Below, in pieces: positions 8,380 through 18,909 of a stretch of DNA of 64,000 nt. The translations under genes and the position numbers were made by a program. Below the pieces are notes generated by a model that saw nothing but the letters and a program-made list of their open reading frames with translations, made no database searches and was not told the DNA's origin. Positions within the stretch are counted from its first letter, which is position 1. Every line of letters starts with the position of its first letter. The stretch comes from Maribacter algicola (GTDB lineage: Bacteria; Bacteroidota; Bacteroidia; Flavobacteriales; Flavobacteriaceae). The stretch spans positions 1-64,000 of the forward strand of contig NZ_QUSX01000003.1 of assembly GCF_003933245.1 (NCBI RefSeq), in the 5' to 3' direction.

Positions 8380-11300
8380 TTATCTGCTGATGTAAATATA
8401 CTCACTATCCACAACATTTTCCCCGTCCAAGGTAGTGTAGTTAAATATGTAAAAGTATACACCTGAAGGTAAATAATCTTCCACGCTCAGGGTAGATCGG
8501 CCCCTTGAACGGCCATCAAAAACATTATTTTGGTTATTATAGTTTTCCCCTTCGTAAACCGAAACTCCCCATCTGTTAAAAATTTTCAAGGTACTTTGTC
8601 TTATATTATCCGTACCTCGGATAAATAGAAAATCATTTTTACCATCGCCATTGGGTGTCAACAATTGATTTACCTCAACCTTTAGGTTAATAATTTTTTC
8701 TACTAAAACACTTACTGTTGCCGTATCACAGATACCTTCTGTATCACAAACCGTATACTCAAAACTATCCGTTCCGTTAAATCCTTCACGTGGAGTATAG
8801 GTTACCGTATCATCTGAAATATCGTCCAGGGTTCCGCCATCGTTTATCTCAACTGTTCCATTTGAAGGGTCAGTTACCGTTAATTCTCCATCCATAGGTA
8901 TCCCCAAATCATTGTTTAAAATATCAATTTCAATGGACGTACCCTGTTGCGTAGATACCTCATCGTCAACCACATCCAAAGTTGGTGATGTTCCTACAAT
9001 AATAGTTACGGTAGCCGTATCACAATTGCCCTCGCTATCACAAACAGTATACTCGAAAGTGTCAGTTCCGTTGAAGCCGGCATCCGGGGTGTAGATTAGA
9101 ATATAATCCGTGATATCGTCTGGGGTACCACCATCGTCTATGGCTACGGTTCCATTGGTTGTCTCGGTTACCGAAAGTTCGCCATCTGCTGGTATCCCCA
9201 CATCATTTGCCAAAACATCAATATCCGTTACTGTGTCTTGCGGTGTAGTAACCTCGTCATCGACTACATCCAACATCTGTGGTGTACCCACCATAATGAT
9301 AACTGTTGCAGTATCACAGTTTCCTTCGTTATCACAAACTGTGTACTCAAAACTGTCCGTTCCGTTGAAGCCGGCATCCGGGGTGTAGATTAGTATATCA
9401 TCCGTGATATCGTCCGGGCTTCCCCCATCGTCAATTCCTACGGTTCCATTGCTTGGTTCGGTTACGGTCAACTCCCCATCCGAGGGAATTCCCGTGTCGT
9501 TTGCCAATACATCTATTTCCGTTGCCGTATCCTGAGGTGTAGCAATCTCATCGTCGACTACGTCCAATACTGGGGGTGTCCCAACAGTTATTGTGACTGT
9601 GGCCGTATCACAGTTTCCTTCGGTATCACAAACGGTATACTCGAAAGTGTCCGTTCCGTTGAAGCCATCCTCAGGGGTATAAATTAGAACATCATCCGTG
9701 ATGTCGTTCGGTGTTCCGCCATCGTTAATTTCCACTGTTCCATTGGTTGGTTGCGTCACAGTAAGTTCTCCATCCAAAGGGATATTCATATCATTCTCCA
9801 ATACGTCTATTTCCGTTGTAGTGTCCTCAGGAATAGAGAACTCGTCGTCCACAACGTCAACAATGTCTGTCGTTGGATCTAAATAATCAGGAGTCCCGTC
9901 GTTGTCCGTATCATCGTTGGTTGGGTCCCCATCACCGTTGGGGTCCTCGTCGGGCGTGTCGATGCCATCCCCATCGTCATCCAAATCGCGATAGTTCACG
10001 TCCTCGGTTCCATCCGTATCCGGTAGGTCGTTTGCAGGATCATCGATTTCATCGTTTACGTCAAAACCGTCGTTAACGTCACTTCCCTCGTAACCATCGT
10101 CCAATCCGTCGCCGTCGGTATCTATGCCTGTAAAGGTCTGGTCCGGGATGCCGTCGAAGTTAAAGTCGTTCCCTTCGTTGTTGTCCGGTACCAGATCATT
10201 GTCGGAATCATCGTCCAAATAATCCAACTCGTCAGTACCATCCGTGTTCACAGGTGTAATACCATTAGGGTATGCACTGTTCACACCGTCGTTGCTTGCG
10301 TACGTAGTGGCATCATCGTCATTAGGTGCAATGTAACCCGATGTCGTCTGGGCCTCTACGTTGTCCGGGATGCCGTCGTTGTCGCTGTCGATATCCAAAT
10401 GGTTGGGATATCCGTCACCATCGGTATCCAATGGATCTGTCAAAGGGTCGTTGTCACCGTCTAGGTTGGGGTCTTCGACCGTATCTAAAATCCCATCGTT
10501 GTCGTCGTCCAGATCGGAACTATCCGGAACCCCATCACCGTCCGTGTCCGTTCCTGGAGAGTCGGGATCTAGGAAATCGGGCGTCCCATCGCCATCGGTA
10601 TCGTCGTTCGTTGGGTCGCCATCACCGTCGGGGTCCTCGTCGGGCGTGTCGATGCCATCCCCATCGTCATCTAAATCGCGATAGTTCACGTCCTCGGTTC
10701 CGTCCGTATCCGGTAAATCATTCGCAGGGTCATCAATCTCATCGTTTACGTCAAAACCGTCGTTAACGTCACTTCCCTCGTAACCATCGTCCAGTCCGTC
10801 ACCATCGGTATCGATGCCTGTAAATGATTGGTCCGGGATGCCGTCGAAGTTAAAGTCATTCCCTTCGTTGTTGTCCGGTACCAAATCGTTATCCGTGTCA
10901 TCGTCTAGGTAATCCACTTCGTCCACACCGTCCGTATTGACAGGGGTGAGTCCGCCGGGATAGGCACTGTTAACTCCATCATTGCTTAGATAGGTTGCCT
11001 CATCGTCATCGTTCGGTGCTATATAACCATCTGTGGTCTGGGCCTCCACATTGTCCGGGATGCCGTCGTTGTCGCTGTCGATATCCAAATGGTTGGGATA
11101 TCCGTCACCATCGGTATCCAATGGATTTGTCAAAGGGTCGTTGTCACCGTCTAGGTTGGGATCCTCCACCGTATCCAATATCCCATCGTTGTCGTCGTCC
11201 AGATCGGAACTATCCGGAACCCCATCACCGTCCGTGTCAGGACCTTGATTATTATCCACGTCCAAATAGTTAGGTCTGCCATCATCATCAGTATCGTCAT

Positions 11301-12252
11301 CGGTAGGGTCGTTGTTGCCATTAATGTCTTCCTCAGGTGTCGTCAAACCGTCATTATCATCATCAAAATCCCTAAAATTAACATCATCAGCACCATCTGT
11401 ATTTGGGAGATCATTGCCTGGGTCGTCAATCTCGTCGTTCACGTCAAAACCATCGTTGACATCACTTCCCTCGTAACCATCGTCCAATCCGTCGCCATCG
11501 GTATCGATGCCTGTAAATGATTGGTCCGGAATGCCGTCGAAGTTAAAGTCATTCCCTTCGTTGTTGTCCGGTACCAAATCGTCATCACTATCAAAATCTT
11601 GATAATCCGGTTTATTGGGTGGCGGGGTGCCATCGGTATTAACTGGTGTCAAGCCACCAATATATGCACTATTAACACCTTGATTTGAAAAATAAGTAGC
11701 AGGGTCATCATTATTTGGAGCAATGTAGCCTAAAGTCGTCTGGGCCTCCACATTGTCTGGAATGCCATCGTTATCAGTATCTATATCTAAATGGTTAGGA
11801 TATCCATCATTGTCCCTGTCGTTAACTGCTACTCCTTCACCAGCTCCAGGATAAGATTCGTAAGTATCATCCAAACCATTTCCATCCGAATCAATTCCGG
11901 ATTTTGGTCTGTAAGTATGGAAGTTTTGGCCTTCCAAATTATCTAAAATACCATCATTGTCCGAATCCAAATCTAAATAATCTGGAACTCCATCACCGTC
12001 AGTGTCCGTAGGATTGGTTGCGGGGTTATTATCCCCATCGAGGTTCTTATCTTCTACCAAATCCACAATTCCATCACCATCATCGTCAATATCTTCATGG
12101 TCGTACACACCATCTCCATCGTAGTCCGTAAAGACGAATGCATTGTTAATAACGGTATTTGCCTGTAGGGAGCAATAAATTAAAAAGCCAATTAATACTA
12201 GGAAAAAGTATCTAAAAGGTCTGGTATTAAAACCAGTCGTATAACTTTTCAT
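8380..12252 (-). CDS. giant T9SS-exported adhesin: thrombospondin type 3 repeats, four Ig/cadherin-like repeats, type B gliding-motility C-terminal domain
   Basis: 1290 residues from ATG at 12252 (two further codons are possible, ATG at 12258). A signal-anchor-like segment (about 13-32) is followed by about 800 residues of Asp-rich calcium-binding thrombospondin type 3 repeats ([19 protein letters not shown] and relatives). Next come four tandem 98-residue Ig/cadherin-like units (VVDDE... [13 protein letters not shown]) and a C-terminal domain starting [18 protein letters not shown] with [11 protein letters not shown] and [10 protein letters not shown]. The last is the CHU_C/TIGR04131 gliding motility-associated domain, a T9SS type B signal. 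It is the first gene of the adhesin, PorP/SprF, PorE-like unit. Expected role: calcium-stabilised surface adhesin for attachment or gliding. The repeat DNA is visibly richer in G+C than its neighbours because of Asp/Gly codons, so composition is not evidence of transfer. Confidence 0.93.
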   Translation of the reverse strand: MKSYTTGFNTRPFRYFFLVLIGFLIYCSLQANTVINNAFVFTDYDGDGVYDHEDIDDDGDGIVDLVEDKNLDGDNNPATNPTDTDGDGVPDYLDLDSDNDGILDNLEGQNFHTYRPKSGIDSDGNGLDDTYESYPGAGEGVAVNDRDNDGYPNHLDIDTDNDGIPDNVEAQTTLGYIAPNNDDPATYFSNQGVNSAYIGGLTPVNTDGTPPPNKPDYQDFDSDDDLVPDNNEGNDFNFDGIPDQSFTGIDTDGDGLDDGYEGSDVNDGFDVNDEIDDPGNDLPNTDGADDVNFRDFDDDNDGLTTPEEDINGNNDPTDDDTDDDGRPNYLDVDNNQGPDTDGDGVPDSSDLDDDNDGILDTVEDPNLDGDNDPLTNPLDTDGDGYPNHLDIDSDNDGIPDNVEAQTTDGYIAPNDDDEATYLSNDGVNSAYPGGLTPVNTDGVDEVDYLDDDTDNDLVPDNNEGNDFNFDGIPDQSFTGIDTDGDGLDDGYEGSDVNDGFDVNDEIDDPANDLPDTDGTEDVNYRDLDDDGDGIDTPDEDPDGDGDPTNDDTDGDGTPDFLDPDSPGTDTDGDGVPDSSDLDDDNDGILDTVEDPNLDGDNDPLTDPLDTDGDGYPNHLDIDSDNDGIPDNVEAQTTSGYIAPNDDDATTYASNDGVNSAYPNGITPVNTDGTDELDYLDDDSDNDLVPDNNEGNDFNFDGIPDQTFTGIDTDGDGLDDGYEGSDVNDGFDVNDEIDDPANDLPDTDGTEDVNYRDLDDDGDGIDTPDEDPNGDGDPTNDDTDNDGTPDYLDPTTDIVDVVDDEFSIPEDTTTEIDVLENDMNIPLDGELTVTQPTNGTVEINDGGTPNDITDDVLIYTPEDGFNGTDTFEYTVCDTEGNCDTATVTITVGTPPVLDVVDDEIATPQDTATEIDVLANDTGIPSDGELTVTEPSNGTVGIDDGGSPDDITDDILIYTPDAGFNGTDSFEYTVCDNEGNCDTATVIIMVGTPQMLDVVDDEVTTPQDTVTDIDVLANDVGIPADGELSVTETTNGTVAIDDGGTPDDITDYILIYTPDAGFNGTDTFEYTVCDSEGNCDTATVTIIVGTSPTLDVVDDEVSTQQGTSIEIDILNNDLGIPMDGELTVTDPSNGTVEINDGGTLDDISDDTVTYTPREGFNGTDSFEYTVCDTEGICDTATVSVLVEKIINLKVEVNQLLTPNGDGKNDFLFIRGTDNIRQSTLKIFNRWGVSVYEGENYNNQNNVFDGRSRGRSTLSVEDYLPSGVYFYIFNYTTLDGENVVDSEYIYISR
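8690..9866 (-). repeat. four tandem 294-bp units coding the Ig/cadherin-like domains
   Basis: The anchor sequence GCCGTATCACA (minus-strand coding for CDTAT) recurs at 8720, 9014, 9308 (as GCAGTATCACA) and 9602, exactly 294 bp apart. That is four in-frame 98-codon units. Confidence 0.85.
9871..11940 (-). repeat. three tandem 690-bp super-repeats in the thrombospondin type 3 region
   Basis: Matching text recurs with a 690-bp (230-codon) period: for example ATAGTTCACG at 9991 and 10681, aligned to CCTAAAATTA at 11371, and GGATCT at 9875 and 10565. Copies starting at 9871 and 10561 are nearly identical over long stretches; the copy starting at 11251 (N-terminal in the protein) is more diverged. 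Confidence 0.85.
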
Positions 12253-12533
12253 TTCCATAATGATAGTTTATTAAAACAATCACCATGACATGTACGTGTA
12301 GTAAGGTAGGATTTGGGCTTTCCCTAACGAAAATTATGCGCAAGATACATTCTTAAAATTCAAGTATTGTTTAATTCGGATAAGTTGTTAATAAATCTCT
12401 TTAAACTGTGAAAAAATACTTACATTTTCCCTATTTATAGTCCTTTAGACATGTTTTAACTATAAAAGTAACCATCCTGTTTAACTAAATTAACAAACAA
12501 ATACATCCCATTTACAAAGTGTTCAATTTAGCT

Positions 12534-12541
12534 TACTTTTG
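12534..12541 (+). promoter_or_regulatory. promoter -7 element of prfC
   Basis: TACTTTTG is an exact TAnnTTTG match. A TTTA at 12511-12514 stands 19 nt upstream as a partial -33 box. The transcript would start near 12546, about 12 nt before the ATG. The rest of the 300-bp divergent gap between the adhesin and prfC is A+T-rich and shows no gene; no clear promoter for the adhesin unit was found in it. Confidence 0.6.
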
Positions 12542-12558
12542 CGGCAAATTTTGACCGA

Positions 12559-14148
12559 ATGAGTTTCAAAAAAGAGATTGAAAGAAGAAGGACTTTTGGT
12601 ATTATTTCGCATCCGGATGCAGGTAAAACGACGCTAACCGAAAAATTACTATTATTTGGGGGAGCCATTCAAGAAGCAGGCGCAGTTAAAAACAATAAAA
12701 TTAAGAAAACTGCCACTAGCGACTTTATGGAAATTGAACGCCAGCGAGGAATTTCCGTGGCTACTTCCGTACTGGCCTTTATTTATAAGGATAAAAAAAT
12801 AAATATTCTAGATACTCCAGGACACAAAGATTTTGCCGAAGATACTTTTAGAACCTTGACCGCGGTGGATAGCGTTATCGTTGTCATTGATGTTGCAAAA
12901 GGTGTGGAGGAACAAACCGAGAAATTGGTAGAAGTGTGCCGTATGCGCAAAATACCCATGTTGGTCTTTATAAACAAACTGGACCGGGAAGGACAGGATG
13001 CTTTCGACCTAATGGATGAGCTGGAACAAAAACTAGGTCTTTCAGTGACCCCACTTAGTTTTCCCATTGGTATGGGATACGATTTTAAGGGCATATACAA
13101 TATTTATGAAAAAAATATAAATTTATTTAGCGGTGACAGCAAAAAGAATATAGAGGAAACTATTGCCTTTGATGACATTGAAAGTCCAGAATTGGAAAAG
13201 ATCATCGGTACAAAAGCGGCCGAGAATCTCAGAGAAAATCTAGACCTTGTTTGGGGTGTCTATCCTGACTTTAATAAGGAACTTTATTTAAAAGGGGAAC
13301 AACAACCGGTATTTTTTGGTTCTGCATTGAATAATTTTGGGGTAAGGGAATTATTGGATTGCTTTATAGAAATTGCTCCTTCCCCAAAAGATAAAATGGC
13401 CGAAGAACGCTTGGTAAAGGCTGATGAAAAAAACCTAACCGGGTTTGTATTTAAAATACATGCGAATATGGACCCCAAACATAGGGACCGTTTGGCATTC
13501 GTAAAGGTGGTGTCCGGTACATTTGAACGAAACAAGCCTTATCATCATGTCCGGCTGGACAAGAATTTGAAATTTTCCAGTCCCAATGCATTTTTTGCGG
13601 AGAAAAAGGAAATTGTTGATGTTTCCTATCCCGGGGATATCGTGGGGCTACACGATACTGGAAATTTTAAAATTGGAGACACCCTAACGGAAGGTGAAGT
13701 TCTGCACTATAAAGGCATTCCCAGTTTTTCGCCCGAGCACTTTAGGTACATAAACAATGCAGATCCCATGAAGTCCAAACAGCTATATAAAGGGATTGAC
13801 CAATTAATGGATGAAGGGGTTGCTCAGCTATTTACCTTGGAAATGAATGGCCGAAAAGTAATTGGAACTGTTGGGGCCTTACAGTTTGAAGTAATCCAAT
13901 ACCGTTTGGAACACGAGTATGGTGCAAAATGTAGTTATGAAAATTTTCCTGTTTATAAAGCCTGTTGGGTGGGTACGGATAATACTAAAAGCGATGAATA
14001 CAAGGAGTTTATCCGCGTAAAGCAAAAGTTTCTGGCCAAGGACAAAAGGAATCAGTTGGTGTTTTTGGCCGATTCCCAATTCTCCCTGCAGATGACACAG
14101 CAAAAATATCCTTCCGTAAAACTTTATTTTACTTCTGAACTGGAATAA
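12559..14148 (+). CDS. prfC: peptide chain release factor 3
   Basis: 529 residues, the normal RF3 length. The GTPase motifs are intact: P-loop HPDAGKT (18-24), switch I RQRGIS (61-66), DTPGH (85-89) and NKLD (about 139-142). The RF3-type beta-barrel and C-terminal domains follow ([27 protein letters not shown]). RF3 recycles RF1 and RF2 from the ribosome after termination, using GTP. It is a single gene transcribed divergently from the adhesin unit and ends at a bidirectional terminator shared with the converging DUF3467 gene. RF3 rather than EF-G is indicated by length and by the ALQFEV motif. Confidence 0.97.
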   Translation: MSFKKEIERRRTFGIISHPDAGKTTLTEKLLLFGGAIQEAGAVKNNKIKKTATSDFMEIERQRGISVATSVLAFIYKDKKINILDTPGHKDFAEDTFRTLTAVDSVIVVIDVAKGVEEQTEKLVEVCRMRKIPMLVFINKLDREGQDAFDLMDELEQKLGLSVTPLSFPIGMGYDFKGIYNIYEKNINLFSGDSKKNIEETIAFDDIESPELEKIIGTKAAENLRENLDLVWGVYPDFNKELYLKGEQQPVFFGSALNNFGVRELLDCFIEIAPSPKDKMAEERLVKADEKNLTGFVFKIHANMDPKHRDRLAFVKVVSGTFERNKPYHHVRLDKNLKFSSPNAFFAEKKEIVDVSYPGDIVGLHDTGNFKIGDTLTEGEVLHYKGIPSFSPEHFRYINNADPMKSKQLYKGIDQLMDEGVAQLFTLEMNGRKVIGTVGALQFEVIQYRLEHEYGAKCSYENFPVYKACWVGTDNTKSDEYKEFIRVKQKFLAKDKRNQLVFLADSQFSLQMTQQKYPSVKLYFTSELE

Positions 14149-14149
14149 A

Positions 14150-14175
14150 AAAGTCCCGCTTGAAAGCGGGACTTT
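14150..14175. terminator. bidirectional terminator between prfC and the DUF3467 gene
   Basis: AAAGTCCCGCT (14150-14160) pairs with AGCGGGACTTT (14165-14175) around a TGAA loop, with A and T tracts on both flanks. It serves both converging genes. Confidence 0.85.
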
Positions 14176-14181
14176 ACTTTT

Positions 14182-14496
14182 TTAGGCCTCGCCTGTAGGA
14201 CCAAAATTTAAGGGTATGGTCGGTTGTTCATAATCCTTAATGGTACCATGGGCCTTTTCAAACCGTTGTACATTATCGTTTAATGCCTTTAAAAATTTCT
14301 TGGCGTGCTGGGGCGTCAATATAATTCTACTTTTGACCTTTGCCTTTGGAGCACCGGGCATCATACTAATAAAATCAACTACAAATTCTGAAACTGAGTG
14401 ATTTATAATGGCCAAATTCGAGTAAATACCTTCAGCCGTTTTTTCATCCAACTCTATATTGATTTGTTTCTGATTTTGATTTTTATTTTCGCTCAT
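14182..14496 (-). CDS. DUF3467 domain protein
   Basis: 104 residues, almost all one DUF3467 domain (INIELDEKTAEGIYSNLAIINHS, FVVDFISMMPGAPKAKV, ILTPQHAKKFLKAL). The biochemical function of this family is not established. In Bacteroidota it very commonly sits just after rpoC, as here. A terminator-like hairpin (14526-14549) lies between rpoC and this gene, so expression would depend on read-through or on a promoter not recognised in the 57-bp gap. Confidence 0.88.
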   Translation of the reverse strand: MSENKNQNQKQINIELDEKTAEGIYSNLAIINHSVSEFVVDFISMMPGAPKAKVKSRIILTPQHAKKFLKALNDNVQRFEKAHGTIKDYEQPTIPLNFGPTGEA

Positions 14497-14525
14497 ACTA
14501 TGTACAAATGATAATTAAAAAAGAA

Positions 14526-14549
14526 AAAGCCCTCACTTATGAGGGCTTT
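14526..14549 (-). terminator. intrinsic terminator after rpoC
   Basis: AAAGCCCTCA (14526-14535) pairs with TGAGGGCTTT (14540-14549) around CTTA. On the minus strand it is followed by a T-rich tract, and it lies 4 nt after the rpoC stop. Confidence 0.85.
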
Positions 14550-14553
14550 AATA

Positions 14554-17500
14554 TTAGAATCTTAAGGCCTCTTTTCTAGCCATGATTTCATCATATTCTT
14601 CCTTAGATCCTACGATTATGTTTTCATAGTCCCTCATACCGGTACCTGCCGGTATTTTATGTCCCACGATTACATTTTCTTTCAGACCTTCCAAGGTATC
14701 CACTTTACCACTAACGGCTGCCTCGTTCAAGACCTTGGTTGTCTCCTGGAAGGAGGCCGCTGATATAAACGACTTGGTTTGTAACGAAGCTCGAGTAATA
14801 CCTTGGAGTATAGGAGTTGCTGTGGCAGCAACTGCATCCCTAGCCTCTACCAATGCCTTATCATTTCGTTTAAGAACAGAATTTTCATCTCTTAGCTCCC
14901 TTAAAGTAACGATTTGACCTGGTTTAAGGTTCTCAGAATCACCTGCTTCCATAACGACTTTCTTACCAAAAATCTCATCATTTTCGATAATGAAGTCATC
15001 TTTATGAATAAGTTGGTTTTCCAAGAAAATAGTATCTCCCGGATCTTCAATTCTTACTTTACGCATCATCTGTCTTACAACAACCTCAAAGTGCTTATCG
15101 TTAATCTTCACACCTTGTAAACGGTATACCTCCTGTACCTCGTTAACCAAGTATTGTTGTACAGCTGATGGACCTTTTATCGCTAATATATCCTCTGGAG
15201 TAATAGAGCCATCAGAAAGTGGCATTCCCGCCCTTACGTAGTCATTTTCCTGAACTAGAATCTGGTTGGAAAGCTTTACCAGGTATTTCTTAATTTCTCC
15301 GAGTTTGGATTCGATTATGATTTCTCGGTTACCTCTTTTAATTTTACCAAAAGAAACAACACCATCAATCTCGGATACAACCGCTGGGTTGGAAGGATTA
15401 CGAGCCTCGAACAATTCGGTTACCCTTGGAAGACCACCGGTAATATCCCCTGCCTTAGCGGACTTACGAGGTATCTTGACCAAGATTTTACCTTCTTTGA
15501 TCTTATCTCCGTCGTCCACCATTATATGGGAACCAACAGGAAGATTATAAGAACGTAATGTTTCTCCTTTATTGTCCTGAATAAGAAGCGTTGGAATCAA
15601 CCTTTTGTTTCTAGATTCAGAAATCACCTTTTCTTGGAAACCGGTCTGTTCGTCAATCTCGACTTGGTAGGTAACACCCTGCTCAATGTTTTCGTACGCA
15701 ATCTTTCCAGGGAATTCAGAAACGATAACTCCGTTATATGGATCCCAAGAACAAATTAAATCACCTTTCTGGACCTTAGCACCGTCTTCAATGAAAAGTT
15801 GCGAACCATATGGGATATTATTCGTACTTAGGGTAATGCCCGTTTTGGCATCCACCACTTTAATTTCGGTAGTTCTGGAAATAACGATATTTACAGGCTT
15901 ACCTTCTGAATTCTCACCCTTAACGATTCTCAAATCTTCTATTTCGGCGATACCGGAGAATTTAGCTTCAAGTTTGTTATCCTCAGATATGTTACCAGCA
16001 ATACCGCCCACGTGGAAGGTACGCAAGGTCAACTGAGTACCAGGCTCACCAATGGACTGTGCAGCCACAACACCAACAGCTTCACCTCTTTGAACCATTT
16101 TATTGGTAGAAAGGTTTCTACCATAACATTTGGCACAGATTCCCTGTTGTGCCTCACAAGTCAATGCAGATCTTACCTCTACGGTTTCTACAGGAGACGC
16201 CTCAATTTTCTTCACATCGGACTCCATAATTTCCTGACCGGCAGTCAATAATAACTCCTCTGTAATTGGATCATATACATCATGTAACGAGACACGCCCT
16301 AGAATACGTTCTCCTAAAGTTTCAACAATTTCCTCGTTCTTTTTTAGTGCTTGAACTTCAACACCTCTTAACGTCTCACAATCTTCTATGTTGATGATAA
16401 CATCTTGGGATACATCCACCAAACGACGTGTTAGGTAACCTGCATCCGCCGTTTTAAGGGCCGTATCCGCTAGTCCTTTACGTGCACCGTGCGTAGAGAT
16501 AAAGTATTCAAGGATTGAAAGACCTTCCTTAAAGTTGGAAAGAATAGGGTTTTCAATAATTTCACCACCACCGGCCGTAGATTTTTTTGGTTTTGCCATC
16601 AATCCACGCATACCTGTCAACTGACGAATCTGCTCTTTAGAGCCCCTCGCACCGGAATCCAACATCATATAAACCGAGTTGAATCCTTGTTGGTCCTCCC
16701 GTATACGTTTCATGGCCAATTCGGTCAACATGGCGTTTGTAGAAGTCCAAACATCAATTACCTGATTATAGCGCTCGTTGTTGGTTATCAGACCCATGTT
16801 ATAATTAGCCATAATATTATCGACCTGTCCATTGGCATCGGCAATCATTTCATGCTTTTCTTCCGGAATGATAATATCACCTAAACTAAAGGACAATCCT
16901 CCCCTAAAGGCGAAATCGTATCCCATAGTTTTAATCTTATCTAAGAAATCAGCTGTAGTAGGCACATCGGTAACGGATAAAATATCCCCAATAATGTCCC
17001 TTAAGGATTTCTTGTTCAATACTTTGTTAATATATCCAGCCGCTTCAGGTACTTCCATGTTGAACAATACCCTACCTACAGTAGTTTGGATAATCTGGTA
17101 TACCAGTTCCCCGTCTTCATTGAAATCTTTGGCCCTTACCTTAATTCCCGCATTCAAGGCCACTTTACCTTCATTGAAAGCAATTTCAACCTCTTCCGCA
17201 GAATAGAATGTCAAACCTTCTCCTTTTACTGGTACCTCTGGTGTGGATATACGCTCTTTGGTCATATAATACAGACCCAAAACCATATCTTGTGAAGGTA
17301 CGGTAATTGGAGAACCATTAGCCGGGTTCAAGATATTATGGGAAGCCAGCATCAACAATTGAGCTTCCAAAATGGCCTCTGGGCCCAATGGCAAGTGAAC
17401 GGCCATCTGGTCACCGTCAAAATCCGCGTTGAAGGCGGTACATACCAATGGATGTAGGCGAATCGCCTTACCTTCTATTAATTTAGGCTGGAATGCCTGA

Positions 17501-18852
17501 ATACCCAAACGGTGCAACGTAGGTGCACGGTTCAGTAATACGGGGTGTCCTTTCAATACATTTTCAAGAATATCCCAAACAACAGGTTCTTTCTTATCTA
17601 TAATCTTTTTGGCAGACTTAACGGTCTTAACTATACCCCGTTCAATCAATTTCCTAATGACAAAAGGCTTATATAGCTCGGCAGCCATATCCTTTGGAAG
17701 GCCACATTCGAACAATTTCATTTCTGGTCCAACAACGATAACCGAACGTGCCGAATAATCCACACGTTTACCCAATAGGTTTTGACGGAATCGTCCTTGC
17801 TTACCTTTCAAGGAATCAGAAAGCGATTTCAAGGGTCGGTTAGACTCGGTTTTTACTGCCGATGCCTTTCTGGTATTATCAAAAAGTGAATCGACCGCTT
17901 CTTGAAGCATACGTTTCTCATTTCTCAGAATGACCTCAGGAGCTTTGATCTCTACCAACCTTTTTAGGCGGTTATTTCTGATGATTACCCTTCTATACAA
18001 ATCGTTCAAATCCGAAGTCGCAAAACGACCACCATCCAAAGGAACCAATGGACGCAATTCTGGCGGAATTACCGGAATTACTTTCATAATCATCCACTCT
18101 GGAAGGTTTTCACGGTTATCCTGGGATTCCCTCAAAGCCTCAACAACCTGAAGTCTTTTCAAAGCTTCGGTCTTTCTTTGTTTTGAAGTCTCCGTATTTG
18201 CCTTATGTCTTAATTCAAAAGAAAGTTCTTTCAAATTGATTCTGCCCAAAAGATCGATCAAACACTCTGCACCCATCTTCGCAATGAACTTGTTAGGATC
18301 GGTATCCTCCAAGTATTGATTCTCTTGGGGAATGGATTCCAAAATGTTCAAATACTCCTCTTCGGTCAAGAAATCCATTTTTTTAATTTCCTCACCTTCA
18401 GGTCCTTTGGCGATACCAGGCTGAATTACTACGTATCTCTCGTAGTAAATAATCATGTCCAATTTCTTGGAAGGAAGGCCTAACAAATAACCAATTTTGT
18501 TTGGCAATGACCGGAAGTACCAAATGTGTGCAACAGGCACTACCAAATTGATGTGACCAACCCTATCCCTACGTACCTTTTTCTCGGTAACCTCAACACC
18601 ACAACGGTCACAAACAATACCTCGGTAACGGATTCTCTTATACTTTCCACAGGCACATTCGTAATCCTTTACGGGTCCGAATATACGCTCACAGAACAAT
18701 CCGTCACGTTCTGGTTTGTGGGTTCTATAGTTAATTGTTTCAGGCTTTAAAACCTCACCCCTTGACTCTGCCAAAATTGCTTCTGGCGAAGCCAATCCGA
18801 TTGAAATTTTATCAAACCTTTTTACTTGGTTATTATCTTTTATTCTAGCCAT
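14554..18852 (-). CDS. rpoC: DNA-directed RNA polymerase subunit beta'
   Basis: 1432 residues. The N-terminal zinc ribbon is visible (CACGKYKRI and CDRCGVEV, about residues 68-90). The catalytic [15 protein letters not shown] motif, whose three Asp bind the active-site magnesium, lies near residue 465, and the second zinc site uses [15 protein letters not shown] (about 900-915). The trigger-loop region and C-terminal conserved blocks are complete ([16 protein letters not shown]). It is the last core gene of the secE-to-rpoC run, 57 nt after rpoB, and is followed by a terminator. Confidence 0.99.
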   Translation of the reverse strand: MARIKDNNQVKRFDKISIGLASPEAILAESRGEVLKPETINYRTHKPERDGLFCERIFGPVKDYECACGKYKRIRYRGIVCDRCGVEVTEKKVRRDRVGHINLVVPVAHIWYFRSLPNKIGYLLGLPSKKLDMIIYYERYVVIQPGIAKGPEGEEIKKMDFLTEEEYLNILESIPQENQYLEDTDPNKFIAKMGAECLIDLLGRINLKELSFELRHKANTETSKQRKTEALKRLQVVEALRESQDNRENLPEWMIMKVIPVIPPELRPLVPLDGGRFATSDLNDLYRRVIIRNNRLKRLVEIKAPEVILRNEKRMLQEAVDSLFDNTRKASAVKTESNRPLKSLSDSLKGKQGRFRQNLLGKRVDYSARSVIVVGPEMKLFECGLPKDMAAELYKPFVIRKLIERGIVKTVKSAKKIIDKKEPVVWDILENVLKGHPVLLNRAPTLHRLGIQAFQPKLIEGKAIRLHPLVCTAFNADFDGDQMAVHLPLGPEAILEAQLLMLASHNILNPANGSPITVPSQDMVLGLYYMTKERISTPEVPVKGEGLTFYSAEEVEIAFNEGKVALNAGIKVRAKDFNEDGELVYQIIQTTVGRVLFNMEVPEAAGYINKVLNKKSLRDIIGDILSVTDVPTTADFLDKIKTMGYDFAFRGGLSFSLGDIIIPEEKHEMIADANGQVDNIMANYNMGLITNNERYNQVIDVWTSTNAMLTELAMKRIREDQQGFNSVYMMLDSGARGSKEQIRQLTGMRGLMAKPKKSTAGGGEIIENPILSNFKEGLSILEYFISTHGARKGLADTALKTADAGYLTRRLVDVSQDVIINIEDCETLRGVEVQALKKNEEIVETLGERILGRVSLHDVYDPITEELLLTAGQEIMESDVKKIEASPVETVEVRSALTCEAQQGICAKCYGRNLSTNKMVQRGEAVGVVAAQSIGEPGTQLTLRTFHVGGIAGNISEDNKLEAKFSGIAEIEDLRIVKGENSEGKPVNIVISRTTEIKVVDAKTGITLSTNNIPYGSQLFIEDGAKVQKGDLICSWDPYNGVIVSEFPGKIAYENIEQGVTYQVEIDEQTGFQEKVISESRNKRLIPTLLIQDNKGETLRSYNLPVGSHIMVDDGDKIKEGKILVKIPRKSAKAGDITGGLPRVTELFEARNPSNPAVVSEIDGVVSFGKIKRGNREIIIESKLGEIKKYLVKLSNQILVQENDYVRAGMPLSDGSITPEDILAIKGPSAVQQYLVNEVQEVYRLQGVKINDKHFEVVVRQMMRKVRIEDPGDTIFLENQLIHKDDFIIENDEIFGKKVVMEAGDSENLKPGQIVTLRELRDENSVLKRNDKALVEARDAVAATATPILQGITRASLQTKSFISAASFQETTKVLNEAAVSGKVDTLEGLKENVIVGHKIPAGTGMRDYENIIVGSKEEYDEIMARKEALRF

Positions 18853-18909
18853 AATAGCGTACTGATAATGATTTTAATTGTGTTTAAAATAGCCCCAAAA
18901 GACCATCGC

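Noticed and set aside
10326..10766. Long plus-strand frames rich in His, Arg and Pro opposite the thrombospondin type 3 repeats
   Set aside because: They repeat with the adhesin period and are the antisense of Asp/Gly codons; they are shadows.
8690..11940. Regularly spaced repeats that might suggest a CRISPR array
   Set aside because: Periods of 294 and 690 bp are multiples of 3 and lie within one continuous coding frame; there are no spacers and no cas genes.
8380..12258. Higher G+C of the adhesin repeats as a sign of horizontal transfer
   Set aside because: The shift is explained by Asp, Gly and Pro codons of calcium-binding repeats; the partner genes downstream have normal composition.
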